A stretch of 50,108 nt of DNA from an uncultured Desulfovibrio sp. (GCA_947038175.1 CAMQVJ010000011.1:1-50108); one strand, 5' to 3'; numbered from the stretch's first letter, positions 36,999-46,001 are shown. The notes: generated by a model from the sequence alone, not told the origin. Numbers and translations: made by a program.

Positions 36999-37880
36999 TT
37001 ACCAACCACGGTCTTGCATGCGATTTTCAGGCGCTATATTGGCAATTTCAAGCCCAGCCATAGCGCTTCCAAGTCCAGTTGAAATTTCAAGAAGCACTTT
37101 AGCGTCTTGGTAATGAGTAACAGCCTTCACAATCGCAGCAGCTTGTCTTGCAGGGTTTTGTGCTTTGAATATTCCAGAACCAACAAAAACACCGTCGCAG
37201 CCAAGTTCCATCATGAGAGCAGCATCAGCAGGCGTAGCAATACCTCCAGCAGCAAAATTCACTACAGGCAAGCGCTGTTCTTGACGTGTAAGCATAGCAA
37301 GCTCTAAAGACATACCATTTTCTTTTGCAAAATTAGCCACTTCGTCTTCAGGTAAATTACAAAGAATACGTATTTCTTCATTCACTTTTCTGCAATGATG
37401 GACGGCTTCCACTACATTTCCTGTTCCAGGCTCCCCTTTTGTGCGTATCATGGCTGCCCCTTCAGAAATACGGCGTAAGGCTTCACCAAGATTTTTTGCA
37501 CCGCAGACAAAAGGAATGCGGAATTTATTTTTATTGATATGAAAGCGCATGTCCGCAGGGGTAAGTACTTCACTTTCATCGATATAATCCACACCAATTT
37601 CTTCTAATATACGAGCTTCCGTGTTATGCCCAATACGAACTTTTGCCATAACAGGGATACTCACGCTTGCCATAATACTAAGAATAAGTTCAGGATCTGC
37701 CATACGAGCAACGCCGCCTTCTTTGCGTATATCGGATGGAACTCTTTCAAGTGCCATCACGGCACACGCTCCAGCGTCTTGTGCAATTTTTGCTTGTTCT
37801 TTTGTGGTAACGTCCATAATCACGCCGCCTTTCAGCATTTGAGCTAATCCGCCCTTAAGAGCAAAAGTATTCTTTTCCAT
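36999..37880 (-). CDS. pdxS: Pyridoxal 5'-phosphate synthase lyase subunit
   Basis: The 293-residue protein matches PdxS along its whole length. The N terminus is [19 protein letters not shown]. The ribose 5-phosphate-binding lysine lies in VMAKVRIGH, and the second catalytic lysine is expected in the [13 protein letters not shown] segment. The phosphate-binding [19 protein letters not shown] is present. PdxS builds PLP from ribose 5-phosphate, glyceraldehyde 3-phosphate and ammonia supplied by PdxT, with no deoxyxylulose phosphate route. AAAGGA precedes the ATG. The gene opens the pdxST operon and faces the pdxR-like gene. Confidence 0.98.
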   Translation of the reverse strand: MEKNTFALKGGLAQMLKGGVIMDVTTKEQAKIAQDAGACAVMALERVPSDIRKEGGVARMADPELILSIMASVSIPVMAKVRIGHNTEARILEEIGVDYIDESEVLTPADMRFHINKNKFRIPFVCGAKNLGEALRRISEGAAMIRTKGEPGTGNVVEAVHHCRKVNEEIRILCNLPEDEVANFAKENGMSLELAMLTRQEQRLPVVNFAAGGIATPADAALMMELGCDGVFVGSGIFKAQNPARQAAAIVKAVTHYQDAKVLLEISTGLGSAMAGLEIANIAPENRMQDRGW

Positions 37881-38007
37881 GATTTTATCCTTTTATTTAT
37901 TTTAAAATTTTTCCCAAATACAAATTGTGGGCTTTGTGCTGTCCTAGTAGAAACAGTAACAAAGATTTTTATAAAGAAAAGGCGTGGAGTTTTTACGCTA
38001 TCAAGAA

Positions 38008-38029
38008 ATAATTGTATGCATACAATTAT
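38008..38029. promoter_or_regulatory. 22-bp perfect palindrome, probable operator between pdxS and the pdxR-like gene
   Basis: The half-site ATAATTGTATG is followed directly by its exact complement. The core TTGTATGCATACAA resembles palindromic sites known for GntR-superfamily regulators. It lies upstream of the pdxR-like -35 element (38067) and about 35 bases upstream of a possible pdxS -10 (TATAAA, minus strand, 37968-37973) that lacks a good -35. That arrangement suits an activator of pdxST. Confidence 0.7.
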
Positions 38030-38066
38030 CATCACGATAGGTACAATATTTTCTATTTTTTCCTTG

Positions 38067-38095
38067 TTGACTATAGCTTTTCTTAAATATAAAAT
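38067..38095 (+). promoter_or_regulatory. Sigma-70 promoter of the pdxR-like gene
   Basis: TTGACT (38067-38072) and TAAAAT (38090-38095), spacing 17. Transcription would start at about 38102, which is the A of the ATG. Confidence 0.65.
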
Positions 38096-38101
38096 ATCTC
38101 T

Positions 38102-39466
38102 ATGGATATTGTCACACTCATAAAAATAGAACAAAATAATAACCCTCGTGTTGCATTGTACCATAATATTGCCAATGCCATCGCCAAGGGTATCTCTACT
38201 CATGTTTTAAACTCAGGCATGCTTTTGCCCACCCACAGAAACCTTGCTCATGCGCTTGGCGTAACCGTTGGTACCATTAGCAGAGCCTACGCCGAAACAA
38301 GCAGAAGGCAACTCACTATAGGAATCACAGGGCGAGGCACCTACATTAATGCTCCCTCCCAAAATGTGGATATTCTTTTGGAAGGTGGTAAAATATATGA
38401 TTTAAGCTTCATATCCCCCTTTGAATATTTGAATCCCTCCCTTGATAAAGCTTTGAAAAAAATAGCGACTAAAAGTGACCTCTCCCTGCTCATGCGTTAT
38501 CATGAGCCAAGAGGTTTATTGCATCATCGAGAAGCGGGTGCAAAATGGGCATCCCGTTTTGGAGTTCGGGTGGGGGCAAATTCTGTGTTAGTGAGTGCTG
38601 GTGCGCAACATGCTCTTTTAGTTTTACTTTCCTCGCTCTTTCAAGTGGGTGATAAAATTGTGGCAGAGCCTTTAACCTACCCTCTTCTCAAACAGCTTAG
38701 CAATAGGCTATGCCTGAATTTAGTTCCTGCTGCCATGGATCAAGCGGGGATTTTGCCAGAAGCACTCGAAGCTCTTTGCAAAGCAGGTGACATCAAAGGG
38801 CTTTATTTAATGCCCTCGTGCCAAAGCCCTACCCTCGCCCAAATCCCCGATTATCGCAGGCATGAACTTGTAGCTATTTGTCGTAAGTATGATGTGCTTA
38901 TTATTGAAGATGATGTTTACGCACTTTCTCTTGAAAAAAGCCCTGAGCCCCTTATAAACCTTGCACCAGAGCGATCTTTCTTCATAGCCTCCACAAGCGA
39001 GGCGCTTAGTGGTGGCTTGCGAGTGGCGTATATTTGTGTGCCCGATGCATTTTATAGCGATGTAGAACAAGCCATAGGTTATACTGTTTCCATGGCCGCA
39101 CCGCTCATGGCAGAACTCGCCTCTTTCTGGATTGAAGACGGTACAGCAGACGATGTTTTATGGAAAAAAAGAGAAGAAGCAGCCATGCGCAATGTGCTCG
39201 CTCGGCGCATCTTAGACGGTTTCGCCCTTGAAACACGCAGCACAGGTTTCTTTGCATGGCTAAAACTACCAAAACCTTGGAATAATACGAATTTTACAGA
39301 AATCGCCATGAAAAAAGGTTTAAGACTAGCAAACAGCTCACATTTTGCATTACCGAGTATCACGCCAGAACCTGCTATTCGCCTTTCCCTTGGTGGCCTA
39401 AGCGATAAAGAAGAATTATCTAAAGCGCTCAATATCATTGCAGAAATACTTCATGGGCATATCTAA
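38102..39466 (+). CDS. pdxR: MocR/PdxR-type regulator with the PLP lysine replaced
   Basis: The 454-residue protein has an N-terminal GntR winged helix (about 10-80, LPTHRNLAHALGVTVGTISRAYAE) and an aminotransferase fold type I domain (about 100-454). Most PLP-site features are kept: MPSCQSPT, IIEDDVYA and the C-terminal RLSLGGL. However, the lysine that should form the Schiff base in S-K-x-L-x-x-G-L-R is glutamate 300 (STSEALSGGLR; codon GAG at 38999-39001). Members next to pdxST usually activate those genes in response to PLP; the altered site makes PLP sensing uncertain. No ribosome site precedes the ATG, and the promoter predicts a leaderless mRNA. The symbol is assigned from position. 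Confidence 0.82.
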   Translation: MDIVTLIKIEQNNNPRVALYHNIANAIAKGISTHVLNSGMLLPTHRNLAHALGVTVGTISRAYAETSRRQLTIGITGRGTYINAPSQNVDILLEGGKIYDLSFISPFEYLNPSLDKALKKIATKSDLSLLMRYHEPRGLLHHREAGAKWASRFGVRVGANSVLVSAGAQHALLVLLSSLFQVGDKIVAEPLTYPLLKQLSNRLCLNLVPAAMDQAGILPEALEALCKAGDIKGLYLMPSCQSPTLAQIPDYRRHELVAICRKYDVLIIEDDVYALSLEKSPEPLINLAPERSFFIASTSEALSGGLRVAYICVPDAFYSDVEQAIGYTVSMAAPLMAELASFWIEDGTADDVLWKKREEAAMRNVLARRILDGFALETRSTGFFAWLKLPKPWNNTNFTEIAMKKGLRLANSSHFALPSITPEPAIRLSLGGLSDKEELSKALNIIAEILHGHI

Positions 39467-39547
39467 AAATAGGAATACTATCCTTCAATACTATTTTCAG
39501 AAAAAAGAATAAGCCAAAAATCTGATAGGAAAGCCCCTACATTACCC

Positions 39548-39576
39548 TTGACTTAAGATAATTTGAGAGATATTTT
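39548..39576 (+). promoter_or_regulatory. Sigma-70 promoter of the small acidic protein gene
   Basis: TTGACT (39548-39553) and TATTTT (39571-39576), spacing 17. Predicted initiation is at or next to the ATG at 39583. Confidence 0.6.
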
Positions 39577-39582
39577 ATAAGC

Positions 39583-39906
39583 ATGAAAACAATACAAACA
39601 CAATCCGAATTTAAGGCCCTGTCAGAAGATGAAATTGTAAAAGCATTAGACGAGTTTGAGAATCTTTTCCCTGAAGACGAAGAACTTGATGTTGATGTAG
39701 AACCTGAAAACCCCATCGTTGCAGAAGTTGCACGCCTCATCAGCGAATATACCAATCGCTTTGATGATTATTGCGAAAAAGCAGAAGATGAATTACCAGA
39801 AGAAATCTTCAATTATGAACCTGAGGTGATGATTGAACGGGTAGCGTATGAAATATTTATGGACGCAGTCCATGACGCTATGCAAGAAGAAGACGAGGCT
39901 GAGTAA
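39583..39906 (+). CDS. Small acidic protein of unknown function
   Basis: A 107-residue, strongly acidic, mostly helical protein (EDEIVKALDEFENLFPEDEE; C-terminal MQEEDEAE). I do not recognise the family. There is no signal peptide or membrane segment, so it is probably cytoplasmic. It is bounded tightly by its own promoter and a strong terminator, so it is monocistronic. No ribosome site is visible, and the -10 element ends 6 bases before the ATG, suggesting a leaderless transcript. The terminator directly after the stop supports a real gene. Confidence 0.7.
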   Translation: MKTIQTQSEFKALSEDEIVKALDEFENLFPEDEELDVDVEPENPIVAEVARLISEYTNRFDDYCEKAEDELPEEIFNYEPEVMIERVAYEIFMDAVHDAMQEEDEAE

Positions 39907-39913
39907 GATTTTC

Positions 39914-39936
39914 ACCCCCTTTTAGGGGGTTTTTTT
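39914..39936 (+). terminator. Intrinsic terminator after the small acidic protein
   Basis: ACCCCCT (39914-39920), TTT loop, AGGGGGT (39924-39930), then a run of T to 39936. Confidence 0.92.
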
Positions 39937-39951
39937 CAAACCACACATATA

Positions 39952-40914
39952 ATGACACAAAACAGCATTCCCACTACCCACCCTCCTTTCAGCAAACACT
40001 CTGATTTCGCATTAGATGGTTTTGTTGCACTTCAGGCTGGCCAAAAATCAAATAACGAAAATTTACAAACTTTTCTTATCATTATAAAAGAACATAACGA
40101 TGACGCATTAGAGCTTGGGAAAATTATTTCTATCTGGCTCAAAAATCAAGGAAAAACTGTTTTTCTTGAAAAGGCCATGACAGGAAAAGAAAATACTCGG
40201 GAACTTGCAAAAAAAAGTGACATAGCCCTTGTGCTGGGTGGCGATGGTACTATGCTTGGTGTTGCCAGAAATTTATACGGCATATCTATCCCAATGCTTG
40301 GTATCAACTTTGGACGAGTGGGCTTTTTAACAGATATTTCACCAACTAATTGGCAAAATTCCCTTAGCGCACTTCTAAGCGGTGCCTATGAGATACAAAA
40401 CTACACGCCTTTAAGTTGGGAACTTTTTCGAGAATCAGAATGCATATGCAATGGCATAGCGATGAATGACGTGGTCGTTGCACGGGGTTTAGTTGCTAAA
40501 ACCATTTCTATAAGCCTTTCTATTGATAATATTTTTCTAAGTGACCTTTATTGCGACGGGCTTATATCCTCTACTGCTTTAGGCGCTACAGCCTATGCCG
40601 CTTCTGCACACGGCCCTCTAGTTTTTCCTTCCCTTGATGCGCAAATACTGACACCTATTAGTCCTTTTGCTGGAGCTTTCCCCCCGCTTGTTTTACCCAA
40701 GGAATCCTTTGCACAAATCCAAGCTCGCAAAGGGGGAGACACAGCCATAACTATTGATGGGCAAGATTGCCACCCTATGTCACCCAATGATTTTATTCAC
40801 GTAAGAAGCGCACGATACCAAATTTCTATGTATGTGCAAAATCCTCATTGGTTTTGGCAACGACTTTCAGACCGAGGTTTTATTATGCCTGGCCCTGGAA
40901 AGTATACACGTTAA
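39952..40914 (+). CDS. nadK: NAD kinase
   Basis: A 320-residue NAD kinase with the family motifs ALVLGGDGTMLGVARN (GGDGT at about 95-99), MLGINFGRVGFLTDI, LYCDGLISSTALGATAYAASAHGP and the ATP-binding C-terminal strands. It phosphorylates NAD to NADP. About 40 N-terminal residues before FLIIIKEHND are extra compared with most NadK proteins. The ATG lies only 15 bases after the upstream terminator's T-run and has no ribosome site. No other in-frame ATG, GTG or TTG occurs before the conserved domain, so I keep this start with caution. Confidence 0.92.
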   Translation: MTQNSIPTTHPPFSKHSDFALDGFVALQAGQKSNNENLQTFLIIIKEHNDDALELGKIISIWLKNQGKTVFLEKAMTGKENTRELAKKSDIALVLGGDGTMLGVARNLYGISIPMLGINFGRVGFLTDISPTNWQNSLSALLSGAYEIQNYTPLSWELFRESECICNGIAMNDVVVARGLVAKTISISLSIDNIFLSDLYCDGLISSTALGATAYAASAHGPLVFPSLDAQILTPISPFAGAFPPLVLPKESFAQIQARKGGDTAITIDGQDCHPMSPNDFIHVRSARYQISMYVQNPHWFWQRLSDRGFIMPGPGKYTR

Positions 40915-41010
40915 ATGTGCCTGCCTTTATAATTATAGATTCACAAGTACATTCAAAAAACAGTAGCCATTTAGAGATGGAAAACAATGAAAAATATGAT
41001 GAAAAATATA

Positions 41011-41039
41011 TTGACACGACGTTGATATGTTTTTATTAA
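41011..41039 (+). promoter_or_regulatory. Sigma-70 promoter of tyrS
   Basis: TTGACA (41011-41016) and TATTAA (41034-41039), spacing 17, about 48 bases upstream of the chosen ATG. There is no T-box-like structure in this short leader. Confidence 0.7.
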
Positions 41040-41086
41040 ACCTTATATACAAAACGCATACGCACAAAAGGGTGAGGAGTATACCG

Positions 41087-42304
41087 ATGAGCCAGTCCCC
41101 ATTATCCATAAAAAATATTGATGAACAAATTAAAATTATTCGCCGTGGTATCCACGATTTAATCAGCGAAGCCGATTTACGCAAAAAACTGGCACGGAAT
41201 AAACCCCTTGAAATCAAAGTAGGCTTTGACCCAACAGCACCAGATCTGCATCTTGGGCATACTGTTGTTATGCATAAAATGCGTCATTTTCAGGAGCTTG
41301 GGCACAATGTAACTTTTGTTATTGGCGACTTTACAGGACGCATAGGCGACCCCTCAGGACGTTCCGATACCCGTCCAGCCCTTACAGAAGCGCAGGTTCT
41401 TGACAACGCAGAAACCTACAAAAAACAGCTCTTTAAAATTCTTGACCCAGAAAAAACCATTGTTGCTTTTAATTCTACATGGCTCAACGCCCTTACACCT
41501 ATTGAATTTCTAAAGCTCATGTCGAACTGCACTGTAGCACGTATGATGGAAAGAGACGATTTTTCAAAGCGTTATAAAGAAGAACGCCCTATTGCTATCC
41601 ATGAATTTTTCTATCCATTGGCTCAAGCCTATGATTCCATTGCCCTTAAAACCGATGTAGAAATGGGTGGAACAGATCAAACATTCAATTTACTCATGGG
41701 GCGTACTTTGCAAAGCCATTACGGACAAGAGCCGCAGTGCATTATCACCCTCCCTCTTCTTGAGGGGCTTGACGGCGTGCGCAAAATGTCTAAATCTTAC
41801 GGTAATTATATTGGTATAGCAGAACCTGCCGCCGATCAATTTGGAAAGACTATGTCTATTTCTGATGATCTTATGTGGCGCTACTATGAACTCCTTTCCG
41901 ACAAATCATTAGAAGAAATAGCAGAACTTCGTAAAGCAGTAGAGATAGGCGAGAGACATCCAAAGACAGTGAAAGAAGAACTTGCCTTTGAAATTGTGTT
42001 TCGCTATCACGGAAAAGACGCAGCAGAAGAAGCACGACAAGGATTTAACGCAACTTTCGCTGACGGAGGCGTTCCTAAAGACGCGCCTCTTTTTACGTGT
42101 GAAGAAGGCGAAACAAGTAGCCCTGTGTCTTTTCTAACTGAATCGAAACTTGCACCATCAAAAAGTGAAGCAAAGCGATTAGTTGCACAAGGGTCTTTAT
42201 CTATAAATGACGAAAAATGTAACGATGCTCTTAAGTCTCTACCAAAGGGCGAATACACTATACGCCTTGGAAAAAAACGATTCTTATTACTCACCGTAAA
42301 ATAG
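41087..42304 (+). CDS. tyrS: Tyrosyl-tRNA synthetase
   Basis: The 405-residue class I synthetase has [13 protein letters not shown] (HIGH-type motif), [16 protein letters not shown] (tyrosine/ATP site) and KMSKSYGN (KMSKS motif). The C-terminal S4-like RNA-binding domain is [21 protein letters not shown]. It charges tRNA-Tyr in the cytoplasm. I chose the ATG at 41087, preceded by GAGGAG, over an upstream in-frame ATG at 41027 that precedes the predicted transcription start. The lipoprotein gene starts 39 bases after the stop. Confidence 0.97.
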   Translation: MSQSPLSIKNIDEQIKIIRRGIHDLISEADLRKKLARNKPLEIKVGFDPTAPDLHLGHTVVMHKMRHFQELGHNVTFVIGDFTGRIGDPSGRSDTRPALTEAQVLDNAETYKKQLFKILDPEKTIVAFNSTWLNALTPIEFLKLMSNCTVARMMERDDFSKRYKEERPIAIHEFFYPLAQAYDSIALKTDVEMGGTDQTFNLLMGRTLQSHYGQEPQCIITLPLLEGLDGVRKMSKSYGNYIGIAEPAADQFGKTMSISDDLMWRYYELLSDKSLEEIAELRKAVEIGERHPKTVKEELAFEIVFRYHGKDAAEEARQGFNATFADGGVPKDAPLFTCEEGETSSPVSFLTESKLAPSKSEAKRLVAQGSLSINDEKCNDALKSLPKGEYTIRLGKKRFLLLTVK

Positions 42305-42343
42305 TATCTACTTATAAGAAGTAGATTGCAAAAAGTTAACACT

Positions 42344-43078
42344 ATGCAAAAAATAATTGTTAGTCTCTGTGCTCTCGTGCTATTTGGCGCCTGCACCCCA
42401 GCGGTAAAAGTAGCTGTACCAACGAATGCTCATGTATTTATGGCTCCATACGACGAACTGAGAGACGCCGCATTAAATCATATATCCTCTCACTATACGA
42501 TTACTCATATAGATATGGAGGCAGGCATTATTCAAGCATCCTTCACTACAACTATTCCAAGTAGTGTGCTTGATTGTGGAAAAATACAAGATACAGGTAC
42601 GCTGGAAGATGGAACATCTTTCACGTATACGTATAATGGCGCTGATAGCCCTGTGTATACGATGACAAAAGTAGATGATGCCTACATGCACAATACCAGA
42701 ACATTGCAACTTACTGGTAATCTTGAACTTGTGCTAACGTCTCTAGACAAAAATACAAGCGCACTCACTATTAAAACAGAATACACACTCAATAAAACTA
42801 ATGTTTACACTTCTGCAAAGAAAACTTCACGTTATGCATCGACCCAAAAAAGCACGACAGAAAAGCAAAGCATGACTTTTCATAGTGGTGAAGTGGGAAC
42901 ATTCTCGAAAAATGAACAAAAAAATAGTGAACATACGGAACAAAGCACGGAAGAAACACCTGACAGTGTTTTCAACCAAACAGACGATTTATCAGAAAAC
43001 ACCATGCAATGTGTTGATAATTCAAACATTGAAAATTCTATTATAGAAATCCTATCAAAACATCTGCAAAATAAATAA
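42344..43078 (+). CDS. Putative lipoprotein of unknown function
   Basis: The 244-residue protein starts with a short signal peptide ending in a lipobox (ALVLFGAC-TPA, cysteine at about residue 17). A domain of about 120 residues with alternating beta strands follows (ITHIDMEAGIIQASFTTT, LQLTGNLELVLTSL). A Ser/Thr/Glu/Gln-rich, probably disordered region comes next (about 150-215). I do not recognise the family. It should be anchored in a membrane facing the periplasm. I chose the ATG at 42344 because the signal peptide begins there; an in-frame TTG at 42326 adds six residues. No clear ribosome site is visible. Confidence 0.65.
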   Translation: MQKIIVSLCALVLFGACTPAVKVAVPTNAHVFMAPYDELRDAALNHISSHYTITHIDMEAGIIQASFTTTIPSSVLDCGKIQDTGTLEDGTSFTYTYNGADSPVYTMTKVDDAYMHNTRTLQLTGNLELVLTSLDKNTSALTIKTEYTLNKTNVYTSAKKTSRYASTQKSTTEKQSMTFHSGEVGTFSKNEQKNSEHTEQSTEETPDSVFNQTDDLSENTMQCVDNSNIENSIIEILSKHLQNK

Positions 43079-43341
43079 GAATACTGTCTTTCTGTGTCCT
43101 TCGCCTGCCTCCTTTAAAAAGAATTGCGTCGCATCATCAACAAAGTTCGATACTTTTTCGTATTTCAAACTTAAAGCAGCTCGCATTCTCTTAGAAAGGG
43201 ATTTATATTAAAAGGTCATATATTGCCAGTTGCAGGTTTTATTTTTTTTTGTTACCCTTTTGTCTAGAAATAACTATTCATTTTATTTTAATATGAAAAT
43301 TAAAATAATGTTTATAAACTTAAGAAACGGCTGGGTGAAAA

Positions 43342-44109
43342 ATGAACATGTATAAAAATCTTTGTGTGTATCTCAGCGCACTTTGTATCGTATCATTTTT
43401 AACAATTTATCTTTTATCCATGCCAAAATTTGACTGGATACATATTGCGTTTTTTAGCGCCCCTGTTTCCACCTTTGCAGTAAGCCTTGTGTGTTTAGTC
43501 GCAAGCTTTGTTATGTATAAGAGCACGCAAGCAATATTACTCATAACGCTGAAGCGTCGTGCTGCTCGTGTTTACGGAGAACTTTTGCACCATAAAATGC
43601 GTCTGATTGACGTTATGGACGGTAAAAGAACTTTTGTTGATATTGAAAAATATCTTTATCCAGAAGACGGTTTCCTTAAAATCAAAAAATTTCTCTATGA
43701 AGAGTATTTTGTACTCTCCACCTATGATCCTTTTTATAAAAAAACCAATTCACACCTTGCAGTAAAAGACTTTAGAACCTTGCATAAAGACCTTGAAAAC
43801 TTTATGAGATCACAAAACTATGACATCATAGAATACAATAAATTCAAGGTATTATATCAAAAGATATATAGACAACCCATTGTCGCAGACACACCTGAAG
43901 AAAATTTTAGTCACCCAGAATTGATTGAAACACTTGATAATTTTAATACAGGGCTTGATTATGCATTAATCAATGCTGATACACTTATGACCTTTATTGA
44001 AACGCATCTCACTGTCCTTGACCAACACTTTTCAGCAGGAGTTCCTTGGCCCATCACGAAAGCTCATTTTGATCATGAGTTTCAACTTTGGATACATGCG
44101 AACAGCTAA
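43342..44109 (+). CDS. Membrane protein of unknown function
   Basis: A 255-residue protein with two hydrophobic segments near the N terminus (about 6-27, CVYLSALCIVSFLTIYLLS, and about 35-58, FFSAPVSTFAVSLVCLVASFV). A soluble, largely helical, charged domain of about 195 residues follows. No family is recognised. With both ends inside, the soluble domain would be cytoplasmic. rnc starts 6 bases after the stop, so the two are probably cotranscribed. The 263-base gap upstream contains an AT-rich inverted repeat (around 43279-43310). Confidence 0.65.
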   Translation: MNMYKNLCVYLSALCIVSFLTIYLLSMPKFDWIHIAFFSAPVSTFAVSLVCLVASFVMYKSTQAILLITLKRRAARVYGELLHHKMRLIDVMDGKRTFVDIEKYLYPEDGFLKIKKFLYEEYFVLSTYDPFYKKTNSHLAVKDFRTLHKDLENFMRSQNYDIIEYNKFKVLYQKIYRQPIVADTPEENFSHPELIETLDNFNTGLDYALINADTLMTFIETHLTVLDQHFSAGVPWPITKAHFDHEFQLWIHANS

Positions 44110-44115
44110 AGCATA

Positions 44116-44805
44116 ATGGACGACACCTTACTCAAAATACAAGAAAAAATAGGCTATACCTTTAACGATATAGCTCTCTTAAAGCTCGCTCTCACCCACA
44201 GCTCCTTTATCAACGAAACACAGCGCACAGAGCATAATGAACGCCTGGAATTTTTAGGTGATGCTGTGCTTGAGCTGCAAATATCGCAAACACTTTTCCA
44301 TAAACACAAAACGGAAAGAGAAGGCGTTCTTACAAGTTTACGTTCTCAAATGGTGAATGAAAAGAAACTTGCGTCACTCGCTAAAAAGCTCTTCATAGGT
44401 CAAGCCCTTTACATGGGAAAAGGAGAAGAAAGTCAGGGAGGTAGAACTCGACCTGCACTACTGGCGGATGCGTTTGAAGCAATACTTGGCGCTGTTTTTT
44501 TAGATGGTGGCTATGAAAAATCACAAGAGGTCATTATGACTCTCTTCAAACAATCATGGCCAGAGCCAGCATCTCATATGCAAAAAAAGAGTTACAAAAC
44601 CCTTTTGCAAGAATATACACAAGCTCAATTTCATTTCACACCAGAATATCAGCTCATTTCAGAAGATGGTCCAGAGCATGCAAAAATATTCACGGTATCC
44701 TTCAAAGATAGCCAAGGTTATTTCGTCACAGGTTCTGGCAATAGCTTAAAAAAAGCAGAACATGAAGTTGCCCGTCTTGCCCTTGAATATTATCAAGCAG
44801 ATTAA
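44116..44805 (+). CDS. rnc: Ribonuclease III
   Basis: The 229-residue protein has the RNase III signature NERLEFLGDAVLELQIS (about residues 38-54), the second acidic motif ADAFEAILGAVFLDGGY and a C-terminal double-stranded RNA-binding domain (about 155-227, ending SGNSLKKAEHEVARLALEY). It cleaves double-stranded RNA, including rRNA precursors. There is no strong ribosome site, which fits coupling to the membrane protein gene 6 bases upstream. An intrinsic terminator follows at 44881-44912. era is not seen downstream. Confidence 0.96.
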   Translation: MDDTLLKIQEKIGYTFNDIALLKLALTHSSFINETQRTEHNERLEFLGDAVLELQISQTLFHKHKTEREGVLTSLRSQMVNEKKLASLAKKLFIGQALYMGKGEESQGGRTRPALLADAFEAILGAVFLDGGYEKSQEVIMTLFKQSWPEPASHMQKKSYKTLLQEYTQAQFHFTPEYQLISEDGPEHAKIFTVSFKDSQGYFVTGSGNSLKKAEHEVARLALEYYQAD

Positions 44806-45113
44806 TAAAAATACGAATAAAAGAATCAGAATATATCATTAGGATATATCATCATGATATACCATCAATTTTAAAACAAAAATCCGACTAAAATTATTAG
44901 TCGGATTTTTTATTATTCCTTTTGTTCACAAACTATAGCCTCCTTTTCATATTTTTATGAAGACATATTCGTGCCTATTGCGATTTGGCAACATGGATAT
45001 TTTTTCACCTCACACACAAGATGTAAGGTGAAAAAATCCACTATACCCATACCTAGGATTTCTCAGAAGAAGCTTCAACACCGTATTGAAGGCTTTTCCA
45101 AAAACTAAATATA
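44806..45113. other. Convergent intergenic region between rnc and flagellin
   Basis: It contains an 8-bp-arm palindrome (TATATCAT-C-ATGATATA, 44845-44861), the rnc terminator, and a 10-bp-arm hairpin (TTTTTCACCT 45001-45010 with AGGTGAAAAA 45026-45035). The last lies about 80 bases past the flagellin stop without a U-tract. No gene is seen. Confidence 0.6.
44881..44912 (+). terminator. Intrinsic terminator after rnc
   Basis: An 11-bp stem (AATCCGACTAA 44881-44891, complement 44897-44907) with a 5-base loop is followed by a T-rich tract. Confidence 0.92.
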
Positions 45114-46001
45114 TTATCCCAATAGCTTCAAGGCCATTTGTGGCAATTGGTTTGCTTGACCAAGCATAGAGTTAGCAGCATTAGCAAGAGTTTGGTTACG
45201 CACAAACTCTGTCATTTCTGACGCAACGTCAACGTCTGAAATACGAGATTCGGCCGCTTGTAAGTTTTCTGCTTGAATTGTCAAGTTACTGACAGTATTT
45301 TCTAGACGGTTTTGTAGTGCTCCAAGGTGAGCTCGGATATTATCCTTTGAAACAATCGCCATCGTAATAGCATCAAGAGATGCCTGCGCATTTGCCTGTG
45401 TGGAAATATCATGACCACCATCGTTAGGATTCGACTGGTTACCAACACCAAGTGCGGATGCAGTTGAATCACCAATTTTAATATAGTAGTAATCTTCTGT
45501 ACAATCGTTACCTGTACCAAAGTGGACTTTTAGAGCCCCTTTAGATTCTAAGGCTGTACCATCGTGCTCGCCTGACAAACTACCATCAAGAAGCTTAATT
45601 CCGTTAAAGTCTGTTGCTTCTGCGATACGGGTAATTTCTGAGGCCATTTGTTGATATTCTGAATCGATAAGACCACGCTGAACAGAGTCATACGTACCAG
45701 TTGACGCTTGCTCTGCAAGTTCTTTCATACGAATCAATTTTTCATCGATAACTTGAAGTGCGCCGTCGGCGGTTTGAATCAAAGAAACTGCGTCGTTGGC
45801 ATTACGCACCCCTTGACCTAGTGTAGCAACGTCAGCTCGCATGAGCTCACGAATAGCTAGTCCTGCAGCATCATCGGCTGCGGTTTCAATACGCAAACCA
45901 GACGATAACTGACGTGTTGAATCTGCAAGGCGACCATAATGAGTGTTCAAATTTCTTGAAGCATTCATCGCCATCATATTGTGATTAATAACTAAAGACA
46001 T
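45114..46001 (-). CDS. fliC: Flagellin
   Basis: A 295-residue flagellin. The N-terminal D0/D1 region begins MSLVINHNMMAMNASRNLN and includes RQLSSGLRIETAADDAAGLAI. The C-terminal D1/D0 region includes NRLENTVSNL and ISDVDVASEMTEFVRNQTL and ends QLPQMALKLLG. The variable middle is very short (about 140-205), so there is little or no D2/D3 exposed domain. Subunits are exported by the flagellar type III system and polymerise into the filament. A very strong ribosome site (AGGAGGGG) precedes the ATG, and a sigma-54-type promoter lies about 40 bases upstream. Confidence 0.97.
   Translation of the reverse strand: MSLVINHNMMAMNASRNLNTHYGRLADSTRQLSSGLRIETAADDAAGLAIRELMRADVATLGQGVRNANDAVSLIQTADGALQVIDEKLIRMKELAEQASTGTYDSVQRGLIDSEYQQMASEITRIAEATDFNGIKLLDGSLSGEHDGTALESKGALKVHFGTGNDCTEDYYYIKIGDSTASALGVGNQSNPNDGGHDISTQANAQASLDAITMAIVSKDNIRAHLGALQNRLENTVSNLTIQAENLQAAESRISDVDVASEMTEFVRNQTLANAANSMLGQANQLPQMALKLLG

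Noticed and set aside
39948..39953. TATAAT as a nadK -10 element
   Set aside because: It overlaps the nadK ATG, and the -35 position falls in the terminator T-run, so it is probably chance in AT-rich DNA.
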